Shown: positions 21,809 through 34,608, counted from the stretch's first letter. The stretch: 64,000 nt of DNA from Coniferiporia sulphurascens (GCA_002794785.1 NBBA01000023.1:62001-126000); one strand, 5' to 3'. Translations and numbers: made by a program. The notes: generated by a model not told the origin, from the letters alone.

Positions 21809-24800
21809 TCATTGAGTAGAGGAAAAGGGAGGAAGCATACCTGAAAGCTCCAAGAGAGCTGGGTCCGGGTCCTGGGTTCAGGGTCCAAGCATACGACTCA
21901 TGTATTCCCTAAGGAGATCCAAGTCCATATCTTTGTCGGTGGGGTGCCCCTCTAAGTCCATCACAGCGAAGGCCAGGCGGATGGTGGCTGAGGTGCGGTC
22001 AGAGAGGCGGTTCAGGTGCCTGGTCAGTTTCAGCCAGCGGCGTAGAACCTGGAGACAGTTTTCATTGGCCCACTCAGTGTGGTGGGTCGGAAGTGGGTCA
22101 CAGGGGGGCCAGACCTTACGGATCCATGGCCGGAATGTGCGGCACCTGCCCAAGATGTGGGCAGTGGATTGGGCTGGCCATGGGGGGTGGTTGTGCCACC
22201 TGCAGTGTGAGATCAGGCCATGTCTGCACCGGTAGACTGAGTCAAAGCTTAGCCAGTAGCCCCCATAGGGACCGGTGCGGCAGAGGACCTGGGCGACTGC
22301 AGAGAGCTCCTGGCGGGGGTGGTCGACCAACTGGTTGATTAACTTCCGTGGTCTGTGGGAGGGGGTGCCATTGACAGCCAAGTACTTGTCGGCTGTCGAT
22401 GCGAGGGGGCGGGTGAGTGAGAGAGACCATCATTCCATTAGGGTTTTGATGGTGGCCTCCTTCAGAGTGGAGGTAGAGGGGGTGAGGGAGGACGGGGGGA
22501 GATTCATCGCAAGCTTGGCCTTGTGGTCGGCCCATTCATTCCCTGGTATATCGGAGTGGCCCGGACACCATATGAAATGGATGGAGAGATCTGGGTACGA
22601 GTCCAAGAGAGTCTGGACCCCAGCCTTCCATTGATGAAGGAGATGGGCACCTGGGACTGGCGCCCATGTGCAGATGAGGTGGAGTGCCGTCAGCGAATCT
22701 GACAGAAAGAAGATGTCAGATGCAACAGGCAGAAGCTCCTGGAGGTGGTGTGCAGCCCACATAGGTGCCGAGGTAAGGGAGAAGATCTCTGCATCCATTG
22801 CTGTGGCGCATGTGGGGGAGGCAAGTCGGCACGATTTTAGACGGGTGAGGCCCATCATGGCGCAGATGGCGGAACCAGACTTCATGCCCATGTGGGAGCC
22901 ATCAGTGAAGACCTGGAGGTGGGGGAAGGTGCTCAGGGAGTGTGCGGCTTCCACAAATTCCTCATGGATGTCTTTGCTGACCGGAGTGATAGGAGAGGCA
23001 AACGAGACTCTTCCATTTGTAAATGCCAGAGGATCCGTCCAAGGGGGATGAGTGTATGCAGGGACCTGTTGGACCCGGGGGACCCGGACCTGCAGAGAAG
23101 TGGAAAAGGGGCGATTAGTTACTGTTTTATAAAAACATTTTCTACCGATGGAGTGCAGGGTGTGCCATAGGTGCAGAGAATGGAGGGTCTTAGCATATTC
23201 AACATAATAAGAAAGGGGGGGAAGGGAGCAAAGGAAATTTGTAGAGAAAGGGGAGGCGCCTTTGTAGGTGCCGAGAATCCATCTGCATGCCGTGTTTTGC
23301 ACAGCCTGCAGGCGGCTTACTAAGGTTTTCTGGTGTCGGCCATGGTACCAGACCAGCACACCCCAAGTGAGGATGGAGCGGACGCAAGCGATATATAGGC
23401 GACGTAGGAGAAGGGCCGAGATGCCGCATTCAGTGTTGCCAAGGATGTGGAGGGCAGCTAGGGTGGAGAGGCCTTTGGAGTGCATTCACTCGACATGGGC
23501 CTTGAAGGTGAGGGCGGGGTCCCACCAAATCCCCAGCCAGTGGAGGGGGATTGAAGGTCGGATGAGTGTGGTTGGGTCGACCTGAACCCCGGCTGAGTCC
23601 CAGTTGGTGTATGCTGAGGAACGGCGCCGGGGCAGGTGGAAGTGTAGGCACTCTGTCTTGGTGGCCTCAATGTTGAGACCAATGTCGCTGAAGAGAGTGT
23701 CGAGTTGGTGGTAGGTGGCGGCAAGTTGCTGGCAGTTGGATGCCACACTAGGGCCGATACGCACTAGGAGGTGATCATCCACATATGCAAGGGCGGTGGT
23801 GCCGGTTTGGTGAAATTTCCGGAGGACCACACCCGCAAAGATGGTGGACAGGATAGGGGATACTGGTGATCCCTGAGGGGTGCCAAGGTCGGGTTTTTGG
23901 GTGGTTGGGAGGGTGGTGCCGTCGAATGTGATGGTGACCTGCCGATCCATCATGAAGGACAGGCACCAGTCTGCCATGTCGGGCAGGCACTGGAGGTCCA
24001 GCAGTTGTCGGTGGAGGAGTTGCGGGTTCACTGAATCGAAGAAGCCCTGTATGTCGACTGCGAGGACCAAGCATACAAGGCCCTCTGCATGGGCACATTC
24101 TGCTATCTGTAGGAGGTGCTGGGTGGCATCGTAGACTGAGTGTCCCTGACGCCCCCTGTATTGGTTAGGTGGCAGCCAGTCCCGTGTGTTAGCGAGGAAC
24201 TGGAGCCGGTTAGCTATGATCTTTTCAAGGAGTTTCCCTAGGGTCTCCTCAAGGGTGATGGGCTGATAAGATCTTGGCGAGAATGGGTCCTTCTTGTTAG
24301 GCTTCCAAAGCATTACCACCTTTGCTGCCTGCCAGCACTTGGGGTGGTGCCCCATGCACAGGCAGTTGTTGAAAAGTGTAAGTATCTCTTCAGGGTAAGC
24401 GTCTACCACCCATTTGAGTGGGCAATAGCCGATCCCTGAGAGGCCTGGAGCCGACAAGTTGGAGGTGTCGGCCAGTGCCCCCGTAAGCTCTGCTAGGAGT
24501 ATAGGCGGGGCAGCTGGTTGGGGGGGGGGTGGGGGGGGCCTGAAGAAGGTCGTGTGGAAAAGCTCACCTTTCTCATCGTCCGATTGGGTGAAGGTGCCAT
24601 CGCCCTTTTTTAATGATGGGATAGGTGTAGGTCGGTTGCCGAGGCCTCGTTTGGCCCAGCTCCAGATATTGGTGGCATCCACAGAGTCGGCTTGGTCGGC
24701 GTAGAAATGCCGCTTGGCCGCTCGTATGCCACGTTTGAAGGCATGGTGGGCTGCTGATCACTGAAGGGGGGTGGTGGCCATCGAAATCGCCTGGAGGAGC

Positions 24801-25789
24801 GATTTACATGTCGGGGTCCACCATGGGACCTCGGTTTTGCACGGCTTGGCGAGTCGGGTGAAGGGGGCGAGGGCAGCAGTCATGGAGTCGACTACTGCCT
24901 GCGCTTTGGTGTCCAGGGTGGTGGTGTCACCCACCAGGAGGCTGAAGGCAGTTTTGAGTAATGGAAAGGCGATGTCGGTCCATGTTTCTCTGTCGTCTGG
25001 GAGGAGCTGGCGCATTTTCATGACAGGGTGTGGGGGTCGAGACAGCAGGGACCAGCGTAGCATAGCATGGTTGGACAGTGGGGAGGTGGTTGACGAGCCT
25101 GAGTCTATGATGGAGTCGGGGTTGATGGCAGGTGGGGCCCAGATCATGTCAATAGGGCACCGCCGACGATTGTCGATGGGCCGTGAGTCCGAGTCTGGAA
25201 GGTGAGCCAGCGCAAGGCCATGCTCTCGGAAGAAGTCATTGAGGGGTTGCACCCTCAAATCCTCCTGCCGAGCGGCAAGGAGATCGGACCATGAGTGGTG
25301 GCGACGGTTGAAGTTGCCTGCCACTATGAGGGTGGAGGCCAAGGCTGGCGGGATCATATAGAGGAACAACTCACCTGGGTATTGTGGGGTGGTGGTGGTG
25401 CAGTCTGGCGCATGCATCCCATAGAAGTTGCACAGGCGGATCGTCAGGTGGGTGCAGATTTCAATGGTGAGGACATTGGTGCCGGATGAGGCAGCCCCGA
25501 GAACAGACCATGAGGTGGTGGGGATGGCCCGGGAAACATATGTGACCACCCTGGGCCAAGTGGCCAGGGGTAGGATTGCTATATACCTGGGAAGGGAGGG
25601 GACGTTGAGGACCGGTGTGCTGGTGGGGTCGGTGAGGGATGGCTGGAGGCCGATTTGGTACCAGGGGGGTTCCTGAATCAATATGATGGTGGGTGGGGAT
25701 GGGTCAGTAGTGAGGATCGGGACGAGGGAATGGACCGCGGCTAGAGAGCGCGTGGCATTCCACTGAAGAATAGAGATGTCTCTATTCAT
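21809..25789 (-). pseudogene. ORF2 polyprotein of TE-6
   Basis: Starts MNRDISILQWN at 25789. It keeps a single reading frame over its whole length with no frameshift, broken only by TGA codons at about 24758, 23486, 22430 and 21878, each at an Arg CGA of sister copies. Endonuclease: IQEPPWYQIG, NFYGMHAPD, VAGNFNRRHHSW, CPIDMIWAPP, LSNHAML. RT: VDAYPEEIL, PPNQYRGRQGHSVYDATQH, AVDIQGFFDSVNP, TPQGSPVSPIL, intact AYVDDHLLVRIG. RNase H: FTDGSHMGMKSGSAICAM, DAEIFSLTSAP, FLSDSLTALHLI, WCPGHSDIPGNEWAD. The clearest example of a copy killed by point stops alone. Confidence 0.9.
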
Positions 25790-26894
25790 TGGTCCTCCAT
25801 GTGGTCATCGTCAGGTCCGTCAATGGCTGCATCGATTTGGCAAAAACGCTGTTTCTTGGGGCACTGAGGTAGGGTGGCGGGGTGGTCGCCTTTGCAGTTT
25901 GTGCAGTAGCGAGGGTGAGGGCAGTGGTCACCCTCAATGGCTTCGGAGGCGCAGGATGCGCATGACTTATGGTGGTTGTGGGTGAGATGTCCTCCCCCGC
26001 AGTCGGTGCAGCATGGCTGGGCATGGCACCCCCTTGTTCCGTGGCCGAGGCCCTGACAGCGCTCACACTGTGTGAGGCCGGGGCGGTATGGTGGGACCGA
26101 GAGGGAAAGGGCGGAGCCGAATAGCCATACACGCAGGTGCTTAAGGAGTTGCACCCTGATGGATCCATCGGGGTCGGAGAAGGAGAATGCCATGGGGCAC
26201 TTCTGGAGGGTCGGGAGGTGCTCTTTGGTGGTGGCGAAGTGGGGGTCAACTACAAAGTCGAGGGGGCAGAGAGACGGGTTGTTCCGTATTTCGGCCATGA
26301 GGGCCTTAGGGGATATGGTGTGGCCATTCTGACTGAAAAGGTAGTCCACACAGGGCACCATGGAGATGTGAAGGGCAGACCGGGGGCGGACACAGATGGG
26401 GGTGAGCATATACTGCGCAGGGATCTTGTCGACTGGGACCGAGAGGCAGTGCTTGCGCATGTGGGCCACGAAGGCCATGGAGTGTCGATCAATGATCGTG
26501 TCCATGGCCGGGGAGGCAGAGGTGGGGCGCTTGGCGAAGGAGGTCACAAGATTCCCCTTTACGTTAAAAGAGGAGGCCAATACCGTGACCTGGTCAGCAG
26601 TGGGGAGGGAGGAGAAGAACTCACGGGCGGTGGCAGTGAGGCGCATGGCCGGGAGTTGGATCTCGGATTTAAGCGAAATCGCCAGGAGGAGGACCAGGGT
26701 GGGGTCCTTGGCATACATCGGGGGTGGGGGTGGAACTTGGTGTTGCTTTTTCTTCTTCTTGTGGGTCACTGTCGTAAAGACAGTGCCCGGGGCTGGGGCA
26801 ACGGGGTTGGGGTTGGAGGTGGTGTGTGGGGCCGGGGAAGCCGCCACCTGGGTGTATGACATTGGTGCCGCAGTGATGGCGGCCTGGGGGGTGG
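25786..26894 (-). pseudogene. ORF1 C-terminal part of TE-6
   Basis: Open from the insertion point of TE-7 to MEDQ at 25786: YTQVAASPAPH, THKKKKKQHQVPPPPPMYAKDPTLVL, FNVKGNLVTSFAKRPTSASP, VPCVDYLFSQNGHTI, then three well-kept zinc knuckles (CERCQGLGHGTRGC; CCTDCGGGHLTHNHHKSC; CTNCKGDHPATLPQC). No internal stop in about 365 codons. The N-terminal part is missing because TE-7 is inserted there. ATGA overlap with ORF2. Confidence 0.85.
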
Positions 26895-29478
26895 TTTTTT
26901 TTTTTTTTTTAAAATTATTCCTGCAGTATTACATAATTACAAGCTGCCCCCCCAAAGGGGGGGCCCTAACTACATAACAACAGAGGCGCCCGTCATTGCA
27001 CATCGCACAAAACTGGGCGGGGGCTCTGCTCCCCGAAGGGTGCCGAAGTGTGGAGAGCCCCTATTTAGTAAGAAACACATTGAGAGGGAGGGATACATAT
27101 CGCTACAAACAAACCATGCGGGTGAGGGCAGGTTAAGGTAAGAAGCTTAGAAGTGGAAAGGGAGGGTGAGAGCGCTGGCCGAGATGTATCATGAGGAATT
27201 CGAAAGGCAGGCATTAGTCAGATGGGAAAGGGGGGAGCATACCTGATAGCTCCAAAAGGGCTGGGTCCGAGTCCTGGGTTCTGGGTCCAAGCATACGGCA
27301 CATGTATTCCCTTAGGAGGTCCAAGTCCATATCCTCGTCAGTGGGGTGGCCATCGAGGTCCATTGTGGCAAAAGCCAGCCGGATGGCTCCAGCAGTGCAG
27401 TTGGAGAGGCAGTTGAGGTGCCCTGTCAGCTTTAGCCAGCGGCGCAAAACCGGGAGGCGGTTTTCATCAGCCCACTCTGAGTGGTGGACTGGGAGAGGGT
27501 CCCAAGGTGGCCACACACACTGTATCCACAGGTGGAAGGTACTGCAGCTGCCGAGGATGTGGGCGGTCGACTGCATGGGCCAGGGGGGGTGGTTGTGCCA
27601 TCTGCAATGCGAGATCAGGCCATGCCTGCAGCAGTAGGATGAGTCGAAACTCAGCCAGTATCCCCCATAGGGACTGGTGCGGCAGAGGACCTGTGCAACT
27701 GCAGATAGCTCATTGCGTGGGTGGTCGACCAAATGCATAAGGAGCTTTCTAGGTTGGTGTGAGGGTATGCCATGGACTGCCAAGTATTTGTCGGCAGTCG
27801 AGGCTAGTGGTCGGGCTAGTGAGAGCGTCCATCGTTCCATAAGGGTGAGGACTGCGGCTTCTTTTAGTGCGGAGGTGGAGGGTTTAAGGTCAGATGGAGG
27901 GAGCTCAGTCGCCAGCTTAGCTTCCATGTCAGCCCATTCATTTCCGGGGATGTCCGAGTGTCCGGGGCACCATACGAAATGGACGGTGAGTTGGGGGTAC
28001 GAGTCTAGCAGAGTCTCCACACCCACTTTCCAAATGTGTAGGAGGTGGGCACCAGGGGCGGCGGTCCAGGTGCGGAAAAGGTGGAGAGCGGTCAGTGAAT
28101 CGGACAAAAAGAAGATATCCGATGCGATGCGCAGTTGTGCCGGGAGGCAGCGTGCCACCCAAGCCAGGGCCGTGGCAAGGGAGAATTCCTCGGTGTCCGT
28201 GGCTGTGGCACAGGTGGGGGACTCCAGTTGTCATGACTGGAGTCAGGTGTGGCCGAGCATGGCACAGATGGCCGAGCCCGACTTATTGTCAATGTGGGAG
28301 CCGTCAGTGAATACCTGTACATGTGGGGTGAGGCCTAGTTGGCGTGCAGCGGCCATGAATGACTTCCAGGTGTTGGCGCTAACTGGGGTGATGGGGGTGG
28401 TGAAGCGAATGCGGCCTTTTGTGAAGGCCAGTGGGTCTGTCCATGGGGGATGTGTGTATGCTGGGACCTGTTGAACCCGGGGGGCTCGGACCTGCAGAGA
28501 AAGGGAAAAGGGTCTATTAGCTACGTTTTTAAAAAGTTTGCGGCTGATAGAGTGGGGGGTTCGCCATAGGTGTAGGGAATGGGTCGTCTTTATATATTCA
28601 AAGTAGAAAGAGAGAGGGGGAATGGAGCAGAGAAAATTGGTGGAATGGGGGGAGGCACCTTTAAAGATGCCTAAAATCCATCTGCAGGCCGTGTTCTGCA
28701 CAGCCTGTAGGCGGTTTACCAAGGTTTTTTGGCGGCAGCCATGGTACCATACTGGCGCCCCCCATGTGAGCACAGATCGGACGCATGATGTGTACAGGCG
28801 GCAGAGGAGGAGGGCCGAAATACCGCATTGAGTGTTGCCTAATATGCAGAGAGCGGTGAGGGTGGAGAGTCCCTTGGAGCGCATGCACTCAACATGGGGT
28901 TTGAAAGAGAGGCCTGGGTCCCACCATATCCCCAACCACCGAAGGGGGATTGAGGGGTGGATCAGGGTGTTGGGGTCGACCTGCACCCCAGCCGTGTCCC
29001 AGCCTTTGTAGCCAGTTCGTCTCCGGGGGGGGTGGAAGTGGAGGCACTCCATTTTGGCAGCTTCGATGTTGAGGCCGATGGTGCCGAAGAGGGTGTCTAG
29101 TTGTTGGTATGCGCGGGCAAGCGCACGGCAGTTGGATGCCACGGAGGGACCTACACAAATAATTAAGTGGTTGTCAACATATGCCAGGGCGGTGGTGCCG
29201 GCTTGGTGAAAGCGCTGGAGGACCACCCCCATGAAAATCGTTGATAAGATTGGGGAGACAGGTGATCCCTGTGGGGTGCCGAGGTCGGGTTTAGGGGCAG
29301 TAGGGAGGGTGGTGCCATCGAAGGAGACAGCGACCCACCAATCCATCATGAAGGATAGGCACCAGTTGGCCATATCCAGGGCACAGCCGAGGTCCAACAG
29401 TCGTCAGTGGAGGAGGTGGGGGTGTACTGAGTCGAAGAAGCCCTGAATGTCGACCGCTAGGACCAAGCAGACGAGGCC

Positions 29479-29483
29479 CTCTG
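29479..29483 (+). repeat. 5-bp target duplication of the LTR-type element (left)
   Basis: CTCTG here and at 30835-30839. The uninterrupted sister copy at 47336 reads GGCCCTCTGAGTGGGC, which is restored if 29484-30839 is removed. Confidence 0.88.
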
Positions 29484-29539
29484 TGTTAGTAAATTGATGA
29501 AAATCGTGATCACCAGATCGACGGATTAACAAGATCGAC

Positions 29540-30190
29540 ATGGCAAGACCCGTAAATCTAATAGATACCAGGAATCTATGTCAACGCTGTAAAGATGCAG
29601 ATCAAGTAGCATGGAAAGCATTTAACATTGCATGTGCAACAGTAGGACAGAATGCAGGATACAACAACTGTCAAATTACATTCAATCATACTACAAGGGA
29701 ACAACAAGTGGTGGAAAGGCTAGAAGTAATAATCGAACATAGAGCAACTATGTTCTCATATCAATTGAATAGATATGTAATCAGTGCTTACACAAGAACT
29801 AAGATTTATAATCAGCCACATAATGAATTATGTTATCAAAGGGCGGTTATTACATCAACCAATTATACAGAAGCGGCACACCAAATAGTTCACACTATCA
29901 ATAAACAATTATGAGAACAACTATTTGCATACAAAGCCAACTTCATAGCCAAAGGACACACAACAGTAGATCAAAAGGAACCAAACCCAAGACAGGAGCT
30001 ATTACCAATAGATAAGGAGATTATAATATGGTGGTTCAATGATGAACCTTCATATAGAGTCACACCAGGGTATAGCAGAATAACAAATATAAATGCTATA
30101 GGACCAGAAGCGCTCTTTATGCCAGTAGACGATAGAACACCAGAACAAACCCCTTTTAATGATATTATGGAAGGTATGACTCAATCTTAG
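29540..30190 (+). pseudogene. Unrecognised ORF in the LTR-type element, one in-frame TGA
   Basis: From ATG 29540 a 124-codon frame (MARPVNLIDTRNLCQRCKD...) ends at TGA 29912; the same frame then continues without a stop for 91 codons to TAG 30188 (EQLFAYKANFIAKGHTT...IIIWWFNDEPSYRVTPGY...MTQS). The joined length of 216 residues and the protein-like composition on both sides suggest one gene with a nonsense mutation. There is a CQRC pair and several aromatic residues, but no zinc knuckle, protease or polymerase motif. I do not recognise the family. It might be a Gag remnant or an accessory protein. Confidence 0.55.
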
Positions 30191-30272
30191 TCTACGGTAA
30201 TAAGTAACAAGCCACAACAAGATAAGATTAAGAAGGCTAGCCTAAGCGCTGAGCCACACATGTATATCTAAG

Positions 30273-30834
30273 TGTTCGGCTAAGAATAGCCGACAGGAAC
30301 ATGGCACTCAATTAGAAGACGTAATTAATGGAAGCCAAGTATAGCGCATCGCATAGCAGAACCAATTAGGAAATAAGGAGAAGCATCATAGGTATAGTAG
30401 TATCTGAGAATGGTTAACTTAGGTATTGTACTGTATGACTTGATGGAAACTCAAGGAAGGTTCTGGCATAAGATAAAGATAGCATGGTAGGCTGTAGAAC
30501 ATACCAGAATATGTAACTGACTCATAAGAAGCTAAGAATAGTAAATAGCATGTACAGGATTGTACCGGAACATTCTTATGACTTATAAAGCGAGAGTAGT
30601 ATGTTGTAGTATCTACCAGAACATAGTAAATAGACTACAACATGTAGGGTATAAAAGCCCAATGTAAAATTGCGATAAAAAGCAGTTTAATTCATCTCTT
30701 GTCTCTTACCACCATCATCAGCTCTAACACTCTAGCAAGTAAAGGGTAACAAGCCTACCCTAAAGCTAACTAGTATTACTGTGTGAATCTGTTATCACTT
30801 GCTTCAATCCCTTACTTAGGGAGCGAATCTAACA
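30273..30834 (+). repeat. Possible 3' LTR with TATA box
   Basis: Starts TGTTCGGCTA with a small hairpin (TCGGCTA...TAGCCGA), holds GGTATAAAAGCCC (about 30648-30660), a good core promoter, and ends CTAACA about 175 bp later, the layout of a U3-R-U5 unit. It is 562 bp, close to the 558-bp solo LTR at 6782. Only one copy is visible, so the left boundary is a guess. Confidence 0.5.
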
Positions 30835-32554
30835 CTCTGAGTGGGCGCACTCCGCAATCTGTAGGAGGTGTTGGGTGGCGTTGTAGACCGAATGGCCTTG
30901 GCGCCCCCCATACTGGTTAGGTGGCAGCCAATTCCTCATGTTAGCGAGGAACTGGAGCCGGTTAGCAATAATTTTTTCCAGGAGTTTCCCTAGGGTCTCC
31001 TCAAGGGTGATGGGCCAGTATGAGTGTGGCGAAAATGGGTCCTTCTTGTTCGGTTTCCTGAGCATCACAACTTTTGCTGCCTGCCAGCACTCAGGGTGGT
31101 GGCCCAAGCACAGGCAGTCATTGAAAAGTGTAAGTATCTCATCAGGGTAGGCATCCACTACCCATTTCAGGGGGCGGTAACCTATTCCCGAGAGGCCCGG
31201 AGCCAACAGGTTGGATGTATCGGCCAGTGCCCCCATAAGCTCCGATAGGAGTATGGGTGGGGCAGCTGGTTGGGTTGGTGGTAGTTGGATGTTGGTCACT
31301 GCCTGGGGCGGGGGGGGCATAAAGAAGGTTTCTTGGAAAAGCTCACCTTTCTCGGCGTCTGTCTGGGTGAAGGATCCGTCCTGTCAGGGATGGGGGTGGG
31401 TCGGTTGCCTAGGCCTCGTTTGGCCCAGTTCCAGATGTTGGAGGCATCTGCTTCTGCTGCCTGGTCGGTGTAGAACTGTCGTTTGGCCGTCCTAACGCCC
31501 CTTTTGAAGGCATGCCAGGCTGATGAGTGCTGAAGGGGGGTGGTGGCCATCATGATTGCGGATAGGAGGGTCTTGCAGTGGGGTGACCACCATGGGACTT
31601 CTGTTTTTGATGGCTTCGCGAGGTGGGTGAACGGCTGAAGTGCAGCGACCATTGAGTCGATAACCACCTTTGCTTTGATGTTCAAGGCATGGGTGTCAAG
31701 CCCTGGGAGTCGGAAGGCTTCTTCAAGGAGGGGGAAGGTGATGTCGGTCCATTCCTCCTTGTCAGCTGGTAGTAGCCAGCATGTCTTTAAGACAGGTGGT
31801 GGGGGCCGAGACGGCAAGGACCAGCACAGGATGGTGTGGTTGGACAGTGGTGAATGGTCGGAGGTAGCCAAATCTAAAATAGAGTCGGGGTTGACCACAG
31901 GTGGGGCCCAGATCATGTCAATGGGGCACTGGCATCTATTGCCATTGGGCCTTGAGTCAGAGTCAGGAAGGAGGGCAGGCTCCAGACCATGCCCACGGAA
32001 AAAGTCATCAAGGGGTTGCGCCCCCAAGTCATCTCGCTGTGTGGCTGAGAGTTCGGACCACGTGTGGTGGCGACGGTTGAAGTCGCCTGCCATGAGTAGA
32101 GTGGTGGCTAGCACCGAGGGGAGTGAAAATAGGAAGGACTCACCTGGGTACTGGGGGGAGGCGTGCTCACGGTCCAGGGGGTGCATGCCATAGTAGTTGC
32201 ACACCCAGAGGGTGGGTTGGGATCATACCTCCACTGTCAGTATGTCAGTGCCATGTGAGGCGGCACCGAGGATTGACCATGAGGTAGCGGGGAGGGCCCG
32301 GGCTACATATGTTACTACTCGAGGGCAGACCTCTGGAGGTAGAACAGGTATGTATCCTGGGATGGTTGGGATGTTGAATACTGGAGTGCCAGCAGGGTCA
32401 TTGAGGGAGGGTTGCAGTCCTATTTGATACCAGGGTGGTTCCTGTATAAGAATTAGATGCAGGGGGGATGGGTCAGTTGTAAGGACAGGAATGAGGGAAT
32501 GTATCGCTGCTAGTGAGTGGGCAGTGTTCCACTGCAAGATAGAGAGTGTCTCTA

Positions 32555-34608
32555 TCATATTTCCTCCATCTGATTGTCGGAAGGGTCGGCAGTGAGGGCC
32601 TCTTCGATTTGGTGGTAACGCCTCTTCTTCGGGCAGGCCGGCAGGGTGGCGGGGTGGTCGCCCTTGCAGTTGTTGCATAGGTGGGGGTGGGGACATGTGT
32701 CGCCTTCGGGCACTGTGTCGGTTGTGCAGTGGGCGCATGATTTGCGGTGATTGCGGGTGAGATGGGCACCCACACATTCAGCACAGCAAGGTTGGGCTCG
32801 GCAGCCCTTGGTTCCATGGCTGAGGCCCTGGCACCGCTCACACTGAGTGAGGGTGGGGCGAACTGGTGGGACCAAGAGCCGGAGGGTGGATCTGAACATC
32901 CATACATGTGGCCTCTTGAGGAGGTGTTCGCAGATGGACCCATTGGGGTCGACGAAGGAGAAAACCACTGGGCACCTGTCGAGTGTTGGCAGGTGTTCCT
33001 CGGTGGCGGTGAAGTGGGGGGTGACTACGAAGTCGAGGTTGTGGAGTGCCGGGTTGTGCCAGATTTCAGCCATGAGGGCCTTCTCAGTGATGGTGTGTCC
33101 GTTCTGGCCAAACAAAAAGTCCTTGCAGGGCACCATGGAGATGCACAATGCGGACCAGGGGCGAACTCTGGAGGGGGTTAGGGAGAAGGCGGCTGGAACA
33201 TTAATTCCAGTCGCGATGCACTCAGTGCGCATGTGGGAGGCATAGGCCGCAGAGTGACGATCAATGATCATTTCTGTGGTCGGGTTTGCCAAGGATGGGC
33301 GCACTGCAAATGTGGTCATGATGTTCCCCTTTACGTTGTATGAAGAGGACAGGACCGGGACTTGGTCTGTGGTTGGGAGGGAGGCGAAGAACTCACAGGA
33401 CGTTTTTGTCAGTGCCATTGCTGACTTCTGGTTTTCGGCCCGTATGCCGACTGTAGGGGTTAGTACCAAGGTTGGGTCCTTGGCGTACATCGTGGGGGGC
33501 GGGGGCACCCTCCGCTGGTGCTTCTTCTTCTTTGGCGCCGGGTTGATGACTGCCCCAGTGGCAGGGGCCACTGGGGATGGGTTGGTGGTTGTCAGGGGGG
33601 CTGCTGCCATGGCCACTTGGGCATAGGAGGTGGGGGCGGCCTGGACAGCAGCTTGGGGGGCCAGTTGTTGTTGCTGTTGTTGCTGTTGGTGCTGGACAGG
33701 CCGAGAGTTGATGGAAGACATCTGACGTGAAATAGAAGCCACGTCAGTAGTCAGGCGCTTGACTGCCTCAGTCAGCGCCCTCATTTCTGGGGTCATGGGG
33801 GCGGTGCCGGGGGTCCCGGTGGTGGCCGGGGCCCTTTGGGGGGGGCGAGCTGGGGCGAAGGGTTCTGGGAGGGCGATTACCGCCCCCTCCCTCATGAAGT
33901 TGTAGGCCATCACTGCATTGTGGTAGATGATGTTCTGGGGGTATGTCCTGTCTTGCTCTATGTTGACCAGCATCTGTTGGATGTTCCAGAGGAGATCACC
34001 CACAAACTGTGCAGCCTTGATGTCGATTGTCTCGGTGGTGGCATTCCTGGTTTGCTGGTTGAAGTCGTCCAGGGCACGGGTGAGGGAGTACATGAACCCT
34101 GCGGTGTGCTGTTCATGTTGTTGGGCTGGGGGGCCTCTCAGTGTGAGGGGCGACATGGCGGCCAAGGAGCGTTTCTGCCCGAGGCTTGCGCCTCCTGCCT
34201 GTTGTGGGGGGGTATGGGGGTCAACCACCATTTCTGGGGCTGTCTCTCTGAATTCATTGGAGCTGTGGATCGATCCCACCGATGCGGCTGGGGAGCCGAC
34301 TCGGGACGTCGCCCTCGATTCCGTGCATGCTTGGGCGGTGAAGTCATAGGCCAAGATCATTTGGGAGTCGTTGATGGCTGGGGAGGGGGCCAGGACATCT
34401 GGGGAGGATGTCGGGTCTTGGGGGTGGTTTGGTGTGGGGTGGTGGGGGCGGCCGTTCCATGTCTTGTGGCTGCGGCAGCGCCTGTGGAGGCCCAGTTTGC
34501 GGCCATCCTGGCAACCCAGTCTGGATCGATGTTGGTCGATGGGGTGGGTGGGGGGTTGGTTCGATTTGTTCGATGGAGAGTGTTCCTGTAATCGCCTGGG
34601 TTCAACAT
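32555..34608 (-). pseudogene. ORF1 of TE-7, one frameshift
   Basis: Starts MLNPGDYRNTLHRTNRTNPPP at 34608. The frame shifts between about 34360 and 34440; from there 601 codons are open to MEEI at 32555. Contents: TAGFMYSLTRALDDFNQQTRN, FVGDLLWNIQQMLVNIEQD, a Gln run (about 33665-33690), KKKKHQRRVPPPPTMYAKD, YNVKGNIMTTFAVRPS, VPCKDFLFGQNGHTI and zinc knuckles CERCQGLSHGTKGC, CCAECVGAHLTRNHRKSC and CNNCKGDHPATLPAC. Longest open ORF1 stretch of family A here. In the family it binds element RNA. Confidence 0.87.

Larger units (their letters stand above)
21495..26894 (-). mobile_element. TE-6: family A LINE, minus strand, cut in ORF1 by TE-7
   Basis: Tail of about 18 A (complement of 21495-21512), GC-hairpin 3' UTR, ORF2 25789-21809 and the C-terminal 60% of ORF1 (26894-25786). 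Inserted in ORF1 of TE-5 and in turn interrupted by the tail of TE-7 in its ORF1. The 5' third does not reappear to the right of TE-7. Confidence 0.87.
29484..30834. mobile_element. 1,351-bp LTR-type element with its own ORF
   Basis: AT-rich insert with termini TGTTAG...CTAACA and a 5-bp target duplication, as in LTR retrotransposons. It lacks reverse transcriptase, integrase and protease. Two readings are open: a solo long LTR that carries an ORF, or a non-autonomous element with one LTR (30273-30834, starting TGTTCGGC) whose 5' LTR is reduced to a few bases. I see no primer-binding site or polypurine tract that would decide. It shares a 17-bp string with the solo LTR at 6782-7339. Confidence 0.75.
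27214..32558 (-). pseudogene. ORF2 polyprotein of TE-7, interrupted by an LTR-type element
   Basis: Starts MIETLSILQWN at 32558. Endonuclease: IQEPPWYQIG, NYYGMHPLDR, MAGDFNRRHHTW, CPIDMIWAPP, LSNHTIL. A TGA at 32223 replaces an Arg codon; a deletion near 31383 shifts the frame; the RT then runs to HSE at 30840, is split by the insertion, and resumes at 29478 with GLVCLVLAVDIQGFFDSVHP. Further TGA near 29402 and 28243. The RT active site reads AYVDNHLIICVG, so the second Asp is Asn. The RNase H and C-terminal part from 28242 to 27214 is open (FLSDSLTALHLF, WCPGHSDIPGNEWAD, HGLISHCRWHNHPPW). Confidence 0.87.

Noticed and set aside
29484..30834. Insert as a DNA transposon with terminal inverted repeats
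   Set aside because: The inverted match is limited to TGTTAG/CTAACA and the 5-bp duplication with TG...CA ends is typical of LTR elements; no transposase motif is seen.
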